Shown here in pieces: positions 15,744-22,919 of a stretch of DNA of 42,596 nucleotides (position 1 is its first letter; each line of letters starts with the position of its first letter). The notes under the pieces were generated by a model. It was not told the DNA's origin, searched no databases, and saw nothing but the letters and a program-made list of their open reading frames with translations. A program made the translations under genes and the position numbers. Source of the DNA: a virus; the IMG/VR virus record IMGVR_UViG_3300027836_000018, positions 1-42,596 of that record; one strand, given 5' to 3'.

Positions 15744-16174
15744 TAGTTCTTAATATCGCCAATATCCTCTTTAATTTCTTTAGTTCTTTTTAAAACTTCT
15801 TTTAGTAAACTAAATACATCTACATTAAAAGCGTCTTCAAAATTTTCTTTTATGCTAACAGATTCTATAAATATTAAAACTATAGTAACAACTTTTGTAA
15901 AAAAGAAAGGTATTGAAAACCATATTTTAAAAAACTCCCCCAATAAAAATGTATCAACCATGAATATTAATAATACTGCAGATTGGTATAATACAAATTT
16001 AGAAACTATATTGCTTAACTTCCTAGAAGTTATCTTTTGTTTTGTTTTTATTGATCTTGCTATTCCAAAGATTGTGTCTAATGCAATAGCAGTACCAACT
16101 GAAATTAATAAACCTTGTATTGGGGCAAAAAATAATAAAAGTGTTGTTAGGAAATATACTAAATATGCCTTCAT
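15743..16174 (-). CDS. Holin (phage holin family 4-like), 143 aa
   Basis: Three or four hydrophobic segments are visible (YLVYFLTTLLLFFAPIQGLL; LISVGTAIALDTIFGIARSI; FVLYQSAVLLIFMVDTFLLG; FFFTKVVTIVLIFIESVSIK), followed by a charged cytoplasmic tail (LKEVLKRTKEIKEDIGDIKN). The 'ALDTIFGIARSIKTKQKITSRKL' loop, an Asp in a membrane helix followed by a basic stretch with Ser-Arg/Lys, is the hallmark of the phage_holin_4/TcdE group. It is the first gene after the terminator at 16208-16230 and heads the lysis cassette. In known members the holin forms lesions in the inner membrane, which sets lysis time. The TAA at its end shares one base with the ATG of the PAS gene. Confidence 0.75.
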   Translation of the reverse strand: MKAYLVYFLTTLLLFFAPIQGLLISVGTAIALDTIFGIARSIKTKQKITSRKLSNIVSKFVLYQSAVLLIFMVDTFLLGEFFKIWFSIPFFFTKVVTIVLIFIESVSIKENFEDAFNVDVFSLLKEVLKRTKEIKEDIGDIKN

Positions 16175-16199
16175 TTTCTCTCTTTCGATAAAAATTAGA

Positions 16200-16230
16200 T
16201 AAAAAAAGGGAGGAGTGTTTTGCTCCTCCC
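16200..16230 (-). terminator. Strong terminator between virion and lysis genes
   Basis: GGGAGGAG (16208-16215) and CTCCTCCC (16223-16230) form a perfect 8-bp stem with a 7-nt loop; on the minus strand it is followed by TTTTTTT. On the plus strand it is also followed by a T-rich tract, so it could act in both directions. No promoter of the visible classes lies between it and the holin gene, so the lysis genes probably depend on readthrough. Confidence 0.9.
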
Positions 16231-16247
16231 CTCTGTTTTTTTTGTTC

Positions 16248-17945
16248 CTAGAACCCTGCTGATACAGTTGGTAATCCTGCTGCTACTGCTAGCAAGTTAA
16301 CTTGCGTTTGAATAGTTGCGTGTTTTCCAATTTCTGCTAAGATATGGTAGTCAAAGTTTTCAACTACTTCTCCTGAGAAAGATTGTGCGAAACGGTTAGT
16401 TCTAACTCTTACAACATAATCAACATATTGTGCAAGTGGTTTCAAGTGAGATTCTTGACCTAAGATAGCTTTACCATAGTTGTTTCCAGCTAGTCTTTGT
16501 CTGTTTTCAAAATACACTCTTGTACGCTCTTCTAAGTCATAGAAGTGAGCTCCTAAAGCTTCTGGATCGGATGCGATAGAAAGTAATTTTACTTTAAATC
16601 TACCGTTTGTACCTGAATTAAATGATTCAGAAACAGTTCCTGGTGCTTCGTTAGCTACAGATAATCTTGTAGAGCTATATACGAATGGAAGTTCATCTCT
16701 GTATTCTTCTCCACCGGCTAAGATGTTTACTTTACCTTTCAAGTGAATACCCATTAATGCTGTAGCATCATAAGTAACTGGTTCAGCAACCCAAGATACT
16801 CCTTCATAAGAAACTGGTGCTTCTGCAACAAATAGGTCTCTCAATAATGGAGAACACTCTTCACAAACAATTTCAGATAGTACATTAGTTTCGTATACAG
16901 TTTGACAAGCTGCTGCTGCTGGATTTGTAGCGATTGCGATTGTCAATTCTGGATAAAATGCTTCTAAAGCATCTAATTTATCTTGTCCACATTTATCATC
17001 TGCTAATTGCAAAGTAAACTTTTTATTAATTGCAGTACATGTATCTCCTTCAACCCATTCGATTACTGTTGTGTTTGTAGTAATTTCAGGAATTCCATCA
17101 CAGTTAGCGTCAGCTAAAGTTGCAACTACTAAAGAGTAATCAGGTAGTACTGTTCCTTCTGGAGCTAATAATACATAAGTTGATATACCTGCGTCTGCTG
17201 CTCCTGGTGTGAAAAATTCTCTTTTTACAAGGTAAGCTGGATACTGTGCTTGTACTAATGCTAAAGCAGAGTAGTTACCTTTATCATGTACTGATAATTT
17301 AAAGAATGTAAAATCTGTACCTGTTACAGTATTAGTATTACCATCATTTACTGGAGTAATATCAATATAGTTAAGGATAGATACTCCACCAAGTAAAGTT
17401 ACTTCTTTTAAGCGTTTAACACCTTCTTCTACAATTTCGTGCATTGTAAATGTACCTGTGTTTGGAGCCTCTAAGTAAAGTTTAACTGTTACTTTTGCTT
17501 CTGGGTAGCCTAACATTCCGATAGCTTCTCCAGCTAAAGTAATGTCAATTACTTCGTTGTCTCCATTTCCTAAAACAATAGCTGAATTTGCATTGATACC
17601 ATCATATCCAATGATAAGTTCATCAACTGAGATTCCTGTTTTAGGTGCGTTAACTTTGATATCTACAATTTCAGAAATTTTGAAAGGTACTGTAGAATAT
17701 GCTTTGTCAGATTGTGATCTAGTTGGAGTTAAAGGTGCGATACCTAATCTCAATTCGAATAATCTGTTTCTGTCTGTTGCTGGTGTTGTAATTGTACTAG
17801 TAACTGCCATTCCTAAAGAAGAAGGTGCAGCTCCTTTGTCTACAATACCAAACTGACCTTTAGCTAATCTTGTAGAGTAGCCAGTTGTCATTACCGAACC
17901 TTCGTTGGTAACAAAAAATAGTGATTGTGGTGCGTGACTTGCCAT
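16248..17945 (-). CDS. Large, apparently abundant virion protein of unknown function, 565 aa
   Basis: The protein begins MASHAPQSLFFVTNEGSVMT and is beta-rich, with repeated Val/Ile/Thr strands and two Cys pairs (TVYETNVLSEIVCEECSPLL). The last third has SSTRLSVANEAPGTVSESFN, KVKLLSIASDPEALGAHFYD and YVDYVVRVRTNRFAQSFSGE. Codon use is shifted toward C-ending codons (TTC, AAC, CGT) compared with the flanking AT-rich genes, a feature shared here mainly with the capsid gene, which suggests strong expression. Its size and N-terminus could suggest a tail sheath, but the usual sheath C-terminal signature is absent and the surrounding phage looks podoviral. A tail-barrel, spike or head-surface protein is more likely. 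The gene ends at a strong terminator. Confidence 0.6.
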   Translation of the reverse strand: MASHAPQSLFFVTNEGSVMTTGYSTRLAKGQFGIVDKGAAPSSLGMAVTSTITTPATDRNRLFELRLGIAPLTPTRSQSDKAYSTVPFKISEIVDIKVNAPKTGISVDELIIGYDGINANSAIVLGNGDNEVIDITLAGEAIGMLGYPEAKVTVKLYLEAPNTGTFTMHEIVEEGVKRLKEVTLLGGVSILNYIDITPVNDGNTNTVTGTDFTFFKLSVHDKGNYSALALVQAQYPAYLVKREFFTPGAADAGISTYVLLAPEGTVLPDYSLVVATLADANCDGIPEITTNTTVIEWVEGDTCTAINKKFTLQLADDKCGQDKLDALEAFYPELTIAIATNPAAAACQTVYETNVLSEIVCEECSPLLRDLFVAEAPVSYEGVSWVAEPVTYDATALMGIHLKGKVNILAGGEEYRDELPFVYSSTRLSVANEAPGTVSESFNSGTNGRFKVKLLSIASDPEALGAHFYDLEERTRVYFENRQRLAGNNYGKAILGQESHLKPLAQYVDYVVRVRTNRFAQSFSGEVVENFDYHILAEIGKHATIQTQVNLLAVAAGLPTVSAGF

Positions 17946-17991
17946 TTAATTTTAATTTTAATTTTTGATTATTTTATTTTATTTGCTTATT

Positions 17992-18099
17992 TTAACACAT
18001 TTTTGTACCGCCTTTTTTGTAGGCCGGTTTGCTTTTCATTTTAGCAGTTCCTGCCATTTTACCCATGGCTGGTTTTTTTGCTGTAGCTTTCTTTTTCAT
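17992..18099 (-). CDS. Tiny Lys-rich protein, 35 aa
   Basis: An open frame from ATG 18097-18099 to TAA 17992-17994 encodes 35 residues: MKKKATAKKPAMGKMAGTAK followed by MKSKPAYKKGGTKMC. About a third of the residues are Lys, with Met/Gly/Ala between. Tiny proteins with a 'YKKGGTK' end are common in Bacteroidota and crAss-like phages among structural genes. The frame sits with 16 and 46 bp gaps between the 221-aa connector gene and the 565-aa virion gene, and its codon use fits coding sequence. DNA condensation or a capsid-bound role is a guess from charge. Confidence 0.75.
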   Translation of the reverse strand: MKKKATAKKPAMGKMAGTAKMKSKPAYKKGGTKMC

Positions 18100-18115
18100 T
18101 TTTAATTATTTATAT

Positions 18116-18781
18116 TTATACTTTTTGTATTGCTCTTTGCATATCTATTTGATACTTAGGATTAGAATTATTTTGTTCAAATAAGCTAGATGCCATCGTT
18201 ATGATTCTATCTAAAAACTTATCATCAAATTCTGGATCAATACTTGTATCAAATTGAGATTCTGGATCATCTTCTGTAAGTAACCTAATTTGTAATGGGT
18301 ACCTATAGTAAGACATATATAACTTATTATGTTTGAAATCTTTTTTGAAAGCGTATACTTTATCTGAAGAGATAATCATTGGTGCTTCTCTAGCTGAGAA
18401 TGATGGTTCATTAAACTCATCTTGTAAAAATTCAAGTCTATTATCGTCTTTTATTTCAAAAAGATAAATAGTTTGATCTTCACATTTTTCATTAGAAGCT
18501 TTTGTATATGCTGAAGAAAAATCGAAGTAGTCTTGTGGTAGATCAAATAGTGTTGCTACTTCTGTGTTTTGTGGATTGCTTATGCCGTGGTTAGATACTA
18601 ATATTCTTTGTAGGTATCTAATTTCATCGCTGCTTTTTTTGTCTAAGATAGCTTCTACCATCTTATTCTGTGCTTCATTAAATAGTAAAACAAATCTTCC
18701 TCTATCTACTGCGATTTTGGAATTTTCAAAATTTTGATTTACTTTTAATTGGAACTTTATATATGCTTGCTCTGTGTTCAT
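18116..18781 (-). CDS. Head-to-tail connector/ring-type protein, 221 aa
   Basis: This acidic 221-residue protein has an N-terminal helical region (MNTEQAYIKFQLKVNQNFEN, FVLLFNEAQNKMVEAILDKK), a middle with LFDLPQDYFDFSSAYTKASN and a KLYMSYYRYPLQIRLL strand, and a C-terminal helix (FDDKFLDRIITMASSLFEQN). The order 'Nxxq..mve..l....LP.dy......Y.r.P......DPEFDDKFLDRII..A' is that of adaptor proteins that dock under the portal in podoviruses, including the crAss-like ring proteins. It lies three genes from the capsid protein rather than with the other ring proteins near 1-2.5 kb, so it may be the ring nearest the portal. That placement is inference. Confidence 0.6.
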   Translation of the reverse strand: MNTEQAYIKFQLKVNQNFENSKIAVDRGRFVLLFNEAQNKMVEAILDKKSSDEIRYLQRILVSNHGISNPQNTEVATLFDLPQDYFDFSSAYTKASNEKCEDQTIYLFEIKDDNRLEFLQDEFNEPSFSAREAPMIISSDKVYAFKKDFKHNKLYMSYYRYPLQIRLLTEDDPESQFDTSIDPEFDDKFLDRIITMASSLFEQNNSNPKYQIDMQRAIQKV

Positions 18782-18789
18782 ATTAAATT

Positions 18790-18820
18790 AAAAAGGGGGA
18801 GTTTTTTGGGGTTCTCCCCC
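18790..18820 (-). terminator. Hairpin terminator after the 331-aa gene
   Basis: GGGGGAG (18795-18801) and CTCCCCC (18814-18820) form a 7-bp G/C-rich stem with a 12-nt loop, followed on the minus strand by TTTTTAATTT. It overlaps the region just before the next start codon (18781) and no new promoter is visible, so it probably lowers, rather than stops, transcription of the connector genes. Confidence 0.8.
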
Positions 18821-18828
18821 ATAATAAT

Positions 18829-19824
18829 TTAGTCAATTAATGAGGAAAAAATCTTTTTAAATTCTGAATCTTCATTGATTTTTCTAGCTGCATTTTTCCA
18901 GCCATTATCAATATAAATATCATCTAACCAGATTTCTCCTTTTTTGAATTTTACTTTACCTTTTGTGTAAAGTTCTTTTAACTTAGCATGGATAAAAATC
19001 TCTTCTGCTCCAGACTCAGTATTGTATCTTTCGATAGTATCAATAAAGACTTTGTCATTTTGGTATTTATCTTCCTTAGATCTTAAGAAGTTACCGAATA
19101 CAGTAAATAATACTGCATCATCTGCACTTGCACTTGTGGTAATTCCTAAGTAATCCATAACTTGTAATAGACCTTCTCTGTTTGAGCTTATCATGTTATA
19201 GAATAAAGCAGAAGCTTTTGCTTGTTTCATTTCTTTCTCTGCTTCTCTAGACATAGAACTGTCTTTATCTACGATGCAATACATTGAAATTGGTTGCTTA
19301 AATTCTGGATGATTTTCTAAACTCTTAGGTGTGATCCTTTTGTGTAGTAATAATAAATAAAGGCTTAATAGATCTTCAGTTTTTGAAGTGTCGAATAATT
19401 TACCTCTTTGGATTTTAATTCTGTAATTATCCCAGTATTTATTATTGTCTTGAGAGTGTCTTAGTATGCCTTCTCCTTTTTCAAGTTCAATAGGTTCAAC
19501 TATATTCTCTTTTAATGATTTAAGAGCTATTTCTCTAGCGTTTGAATCTGTTATCGCTCTAGCTAATGCTGTAGATGTAGCGTATAATCCTGTATCCCAA
19601 ACTTCTCTTTCTTGGTTGAATACCGCACCTGGAAAACTGTCTACAATGACATCACTAAGTACTTTTGAGGTATTAAACTCTTTAAATCCTTCTGGTGCAG
19701 AAGTGTCTAATTTTTCTTTAATTTCGTATAATGTATCTTTTTTAATTTCAAAGTCATATAACTTTAAGATAACATTATTTGAAGCCATTACTGTTTTTGA
19801 CAGTAGTTCTTTTTTAGCTGGCAT
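18829..19824 (-). CDS. Conserved crAss-like head-region protein, 331 aa
   Basis: This 331-residue protein starts MPAKKELLSKTVMASNNVIL and is mostly helical, with VIVDSFPGAVFNQEREVWDT, YATSTALARAITDSNAREIA, LLLLHKRITPKSLENHPEFK and a C-terminal basic end (WLDDIYIDNGWKNAARKINE). I do not recognise a named family. It follows the capsid gene after a terminator and has its own late-class promoter (19872-19902), so its dose is set separately from the capsid protein. Position suggests a capsid auxiliary or a protein packaged with the genome. No enzyme motif is visible. Confidence 0.5.
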   Translation of the reverse strand: MPAKKELLSKTVMASNNVILKLYDFEIKKDTLYEIKEKLDTSAPEGFKEFNTSKVLSDVIVDSFPGAVFNQEREVWDTGLYATSTALARAITDSNAREIALKSLKENIVEPIELEKGEGILRHSQDNNKYWDNYRIKIQRGKLFDTSKTEDLLSLYLLLLHKRITPKSLENHPEFKQPISMYCIVDKDSSMSREAEKEMKQAKASALFYNMISSNREGLLQVMDYLGITTSASADDAVLFTVFGNFLRSKEDKYQNDKVFIDTIERYNTESGAEEIFIHAKLKELYTKGKVKFKKGEIWLDDIYIDNGWKNAARKINEDSEFKKIFSSLID

Positions 19825-19871
19825 ATTTTTTTTGAATTTTTGGTTTATTCTTTTTTGGTTTGTTGGTTTTG

Positions 19872-19914
19872 CAAAGTTACGTATAACTTTTGGTATTTCA
19901 AAATTAGTTAAAAA
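19872..19914 (-). promoter_or_regulatory. Late-class promoter for the 331-aa gene
   Basis: On the minus strand TTTTAACTAATTTTG (19899-19913) is followed by exactly 19 bp and TAACTTTG (19872-19879). The extended -33 element begins inside the T-tract of the capsid terminator, so terminator and promoter are interlocked. The start codon is at 19824, giving a leader of about 40 nt. Confidence 0.85.
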
Positions 19915-19942
19915 CTCTGCCCCACAATTTAGCAGGGCAGAA
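19910..19942 (-). terminator. Terminator after the major capsid gene
   Basis: TTCTGCCC (19935-19942) pairs with GGGCAGAG (19915-19922), leaving a 12-nt loop, and is followed on the minus strand by TTTTTAAC. It closes the scaffold-capsid unit 16 bp after the capsid stop codon. Confidence 0.85.
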
Positions 19943-19957
19943 TCTAAAACTTATTTA

Positions 19958-21652
19958 TTAATTAAATCCTTTTCTTCCAGCTTCGTCTAGTTCAACCATA
20001 ACGAAACGTGTCAAATCTTTAACGTGGATATCAACGATGTTAAATGCCCAGAACTCTTGTCCGATTTGTTTCATAGAAGACATGATATCTCCTGCTTTAC
20101 GGTAATCGTAACGTCCGTTAGTAGTTCCCCAGTAGCTCATTTCTCCTTCTGGCTTAACCAAGTAGATATTAGCCCCAGCATTTCCTCCTTCAACTAAAGT
20201 AGCACCTTTTGGTAAAGCTTTGTTGTTAGAGTATTGTTGATCTTCTACATCCCAGATGATCAATGAATATGCAGTTGGTGACAAGTTTTCTGGGTGCATA
20301 CCACCTGCTAAACGATCAACACCTTCCATCATGTTCAATGATGTATCTTCTTCTACTTCAAGATTTCCAATACCTGGAATAAATACTTTAGTAAAACGAA
20401 TTGGAACGTACTCTAAGTTAAATGGATCATTTCCACGAACTGGATTTGGAATAGTTCTATCAGTACCCAAGAAGTTGTTGATACCTGCGTTTTGAGAGTT
20501 TACCTCGTCAGAGAAGATCTCTAACATGTTTTGGTAAGCGTATTTACCAGCTTTAAACTTCAATCGTCTTTCAACGTCTTGTTTGAATGGGTTAATACGG
20601 AATACGTACTCTACAGCTTCTTTTAAGTGATCTCTTGTGATTCCTCCAGGACGACCATACTTAATCAACTTACCTCTTCTCAATTGGTGCCATAAACCTT
20701 CGTTTAATCTAGCCATACCATTTGTATCACGGATAGTAGCTGCTTTTTGGAACAACATTTTTTGTGCTGTTAATCTTTCAAGCTCTCTCATTGTCAAGAA
20801 CTCCATAGTAGCTCCAATTCTAGCAGTTCTCATATCTGGAACTTTCTTACCACCTTTATTAACCATGTTAGCTAATACTGCGTATTCGTTGTCTCCAAAT
20901 TCTGATTGTAGCTTATCTAAATATTGTTTAGATTGAGCATCTGCTCCAGAGAATGATTTAGAGTCTGCCATACCTGTGATATAAGCTTCAACTCCAGATG
21001 CAGTACCTAATCTAAATTCACATCTCATTGTACCAACTGTATCTGGCATATCGAAGTGAGAGAAGTTAGTACCTCTTTCTCCTAAAATAACGTGACCTAC
21101 TTTAAAGTATTGAGTACCTTTAACTAAGTTTGAAGGCAAAAACCAAGTAGTTTTATCGTTGTCTGCCAACTTAACTGTGTGTTCCCATCCTTCTCCAACA
21201 GCTACAACAGGCTCTTCACCAGAAACAACGATTTGTTGTCCGTAGTATTTATCGTTTGTCAATACATCTCCAGTTGTAAATGCTTTGCTCAAAACGATTT
21301 TGAAAGTTCCACCGTCAATACCTGCGTAAGTTTGGTTACTCAAATCTCTTGTTGTGTAGCAACCTTTGTACTCCTCTACTGGAATATCATAGGTAAAACC
21401 TCCGTCCCATCCGTTAACTTCCAAAACTGCTTTGTTTTGCAAAAGTTCACGTAAGATACCGTAGCTACGTACTGCTTGTTTACCCCATAGGTTCATTAAA
21501 CCTAGGTGATGTTTGTTTGGGTCTTCTTTATACCATGAATAAAGAGAAGGCAAATCCTGTACACCATTAATAGACGAAACTGTCTTTTTGTTAGTGAACA
21601 TGATAACTTGATCTCCATTTACAATATGAGGAATGTTTTGTTGTGTTACCAT
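19958..21652 (-). CDS. Major capsid protein, crAss-like HK97-fold, 564 aa
   Basis: The 564-residue protein has the blocks ILRELLQNKAVLEVNGWDGG, PDTVGTMRCEFRLGTASGVE, GATMEFLTMRELERLTAQKM, RLNEGLWHQLRRGKLIKYGR followed by PGGITRDHL, and a C-terminal IGQEFWAFNIVDIHVKDLTR. The 'NEGLWhQLRRGkxIkYgrpgGIT' block and overall layout match the capsid protein family of crAss-like phages. In that group it builds the icosahedral shell. Position directly after a scaffold-like acidic protein, and the portal before that, supports it. Codon use is clearly optimised (many CGT and TTC codons in an AT-rich genome), as expected for the most abundant protein. A terminator follows. Leader is A-rich without Shine-Dalgarno. 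Confidence 0.9.
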   Translation of the reverse strand: MVTQQNIPHIVNGDQVIMFTNKKTVSSINGVQDLPSLYSWYKEDPNKHHLGLMNLWGKQAVRSYGILRELLQNKAVLEVNGWDGGFTYDIPVEEYKGCYTTRDLSNQTYAGIDGGTFKIVLSKAFTTGDVLTNDKYYGQQIVVSGEEPVVAVGEGWEHTVKLADNDKTTWFLPSNLVKGTQYFKVGHVILGERGTNFSHFDMPDTVGTMRCEFRLGTASGVEAYITGMADSKSFSGADAQSKQYLDKLQSEFGDNEYAVLANMVNKGGKKVPDMRTARIGATMEFLTMRELERLTAQKMLFQKAATIRDTNGMARLNEGLWHQLRRGKLIKYGRPGGITRDHLKEAVEYVFRINPFKQDVERRLKFKAGKYAYQNMLEIFSDEVNSQNAGINNFLGTDRTIPNPVRGNDPFNLEYVPIRFTKVFIPGIGNLEVEEDTSLNMMEGVDRLAGGMHPENLSPTAYSLIIWDVEDQQYSNNKALPKGATLVEGGNAGANIYLVKPEGEMSYWGTTNGRYDYRKAGDIMSSMKQIGQEFWAFNIVDIHVKDLTRFVMVELDEAGRKGFN

Positions 21653-21688
21653 TTTTTATTTAATTTAATTTTTAGTTATTTATTTTTA

Positions 21689-22807
21689 TTATTCAAAGCT
21701 TAATTGTTCAAATACAGTTATTGGTGAGTCATCTTCTTTCTTTTGTTTAGATACTTTAGAGTTGTCTTGTATAATTCTAATCTTCTTTAGATTATCTAAC
21801 TGTACATTTTTCTTAACTTCCCCGGTTACTTTCTTCAAGTAAGTCTCTTTATCTAACATGAAAAAGATTAGTTCTTTTGCTTTCTCAGGATTTGTCATCC
21901 ACTCTTCGTAGATTTCATCTATTTCAAAAGATCCATTTTTTGTTGTCTTTGTAGCTAAGTCTACAAATTTTCTAACTGTAGTTTCGTTTAATCCATCTCC
22001 TTTTAAAGATACGGTTAAATCTTTTCTGTATTGTTTTATTCTTTCTTGTTCTTGTATTTTCTCTTGTTGTAGTTCTACCTCTTTATTTTCGAGACCTATA
22101 TAAAACTGTGCTCTTTGGTATTCTACAATTTTTTGAGCTTTTTCGTCTAAACTTAAATCTGATTTTGCTGAGTTTACTAAAGCTCTTGTTTCAGATGCGT
22201 TATGTTTTAATACGTTTGTGTAGTACCAAGCTAACACTTGTTCATTATGAGTATCATTCTCATAATCGTATCCTTGGAATGGTTCTTTTAAAGATTCTGG
22301 ATTTTCAAATAAAGCTTTAGCTAATTCAAGATCTCCATTCTTAACAATATTGATTAGTCTCTTTTTGACTTCATCTACACCCTCTACTGAGATAAACTTT
22401 TCAGAAAATTCCTCTTCTTTTTTAGCTTTTAGTGCTTCTTTAATATTGTCAAATTTATCTTTATCTATATCTTTGATTTCAGATAACTTAACTTCGTTAC
22501 CTTCTTCATCTTCGATAATCACATCTTCCCAGTCTCCTGATTTTAGATTTTCTTGGATAAGTCTGGAATAAAAATCCTCTCCGTTGTTAAAGCTTATTTC
22601 TTCTTTTGGAGATTCTTCTTTTTTACTTTCTATTTCTAGGTCTAACTTTTCTTCTTTATTATCCTCTTCTTCTTTATCTTCGATTTTTAAATCTTCGTTA
22701 GAGATAGTAGGTTCTTCAGTTTTTTCTTCTTCTCCGTCTAGGCTAAAGTTACTGAAATCTAAAAGTTGTTCAAATGAAAGTTCTTGTTGGTTTTGTTCTG
22801 TGTCCAT
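21689..22807 (-). CDS. Scaffold-like acidic coiled-coil protein, 372 aa
   Basis: The first 120 residues are very acidic (DGEEEKTEEPTISNEDLKIE, then EEEDNKEEKLDLEIESKKEE). The middle and C-terminal parts are helical with a Gln/Glu/Lys coiled coil (GLENKEVELQQEKIQEQERI) and a basic C-terminal tail containing KKVTGEVKKNVQLDNLKKIR. A highly charged, helical protein encoded immediately upstream of the capsid gene and downstream of the portal is the usual position and character of a capsid scaffold. No protease motif is visible. Assignment is by position and composition. It starts a transcription unit with its own late-class promoter, shared with the capsid gene 36 bp downstream. Confidence 0.7.
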   Translation of the reverse strand: MDTEQNQQELSFEQLLDFSNFSLDGEEEKTEEPTISNEDLKIEDKEEEDNKEEKLDLEIESKKEESPKEEISFNNGEDFYSRLIQENLKSGDWEDVIIEDEEGNEVKLSEIKDIDKDKFDNIKEALKAKKEEEFSEKFISVEGVDEVKKRLINIVKNGDLELAKALFENPESLKEPFQGYDYENDTHNEQVLAWYYTNVLKHNASETRALVNSAKSDLSLDEKAQKIVEYQRAQFYIGLENKEVELQQEKIQEQERIKQYRKDLTVSLKGDGLNETTVRKFVDLATKTTKNGSFEIDEIYEEWMTNPEKAKELIFFMLDKETYLKKVTGEVKKNVQLDNLKKIRIIQDNSKVSKQKKEDDSPITVFEQLSFE

Positions 22808-22815
22808 TGGTTGTG

Positions 22816-22857
22816 CAAATTTATTAAGTTTTTTTTGATTTACAAAATTAGTTAAAT
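22816..22857 (-). promoter_or_regulatory. Late-class promoter for the scaffold-capsid unit
   Basis: On the minus strand ATTTAACTAATTTTG (22843-22857) is followed by 19 bp and TAAATTTG (22816-22823). The -7 box ends only 9 bp before the start codon at 22807, so the mRNA probably has a very short leader. Confidence 0.85.
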
Positions 22858-22879
22858 CTTCAATATATGATATGTTACT

Positions 22880-22919
22880 ATGTTAAATGTAATTTTATTT
22901 GTTAAAGATTATTTAACAT
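22880..22919. repeat. 9-bp inverted repeat in the portal-scaffold gap
   Basis: ATGTTAAAT (22880-22888) and ATTTAACAT (22911-22919) form a perfect 9-bp inverted repeat with a 22-nt spacer, directly at the portal stop codon. It is AT-only in the stem apart from one G/C pair and has no following T-tract, so it is a weak terminator at best. It could be a protein-binding site upstream of the scaffold-capsid promoter. Confidence 0.5.

Noticed and set aside
16248-17945. Tail sheath assignment for the 565-aa protein
   Set aside because: The N-terminus and size are suggestive, but the typical sheath C-terminal domain is not visible, no tail tube or baseplate genes are present in the window, and the other structural genes look like those of crAss-like podoviruses.
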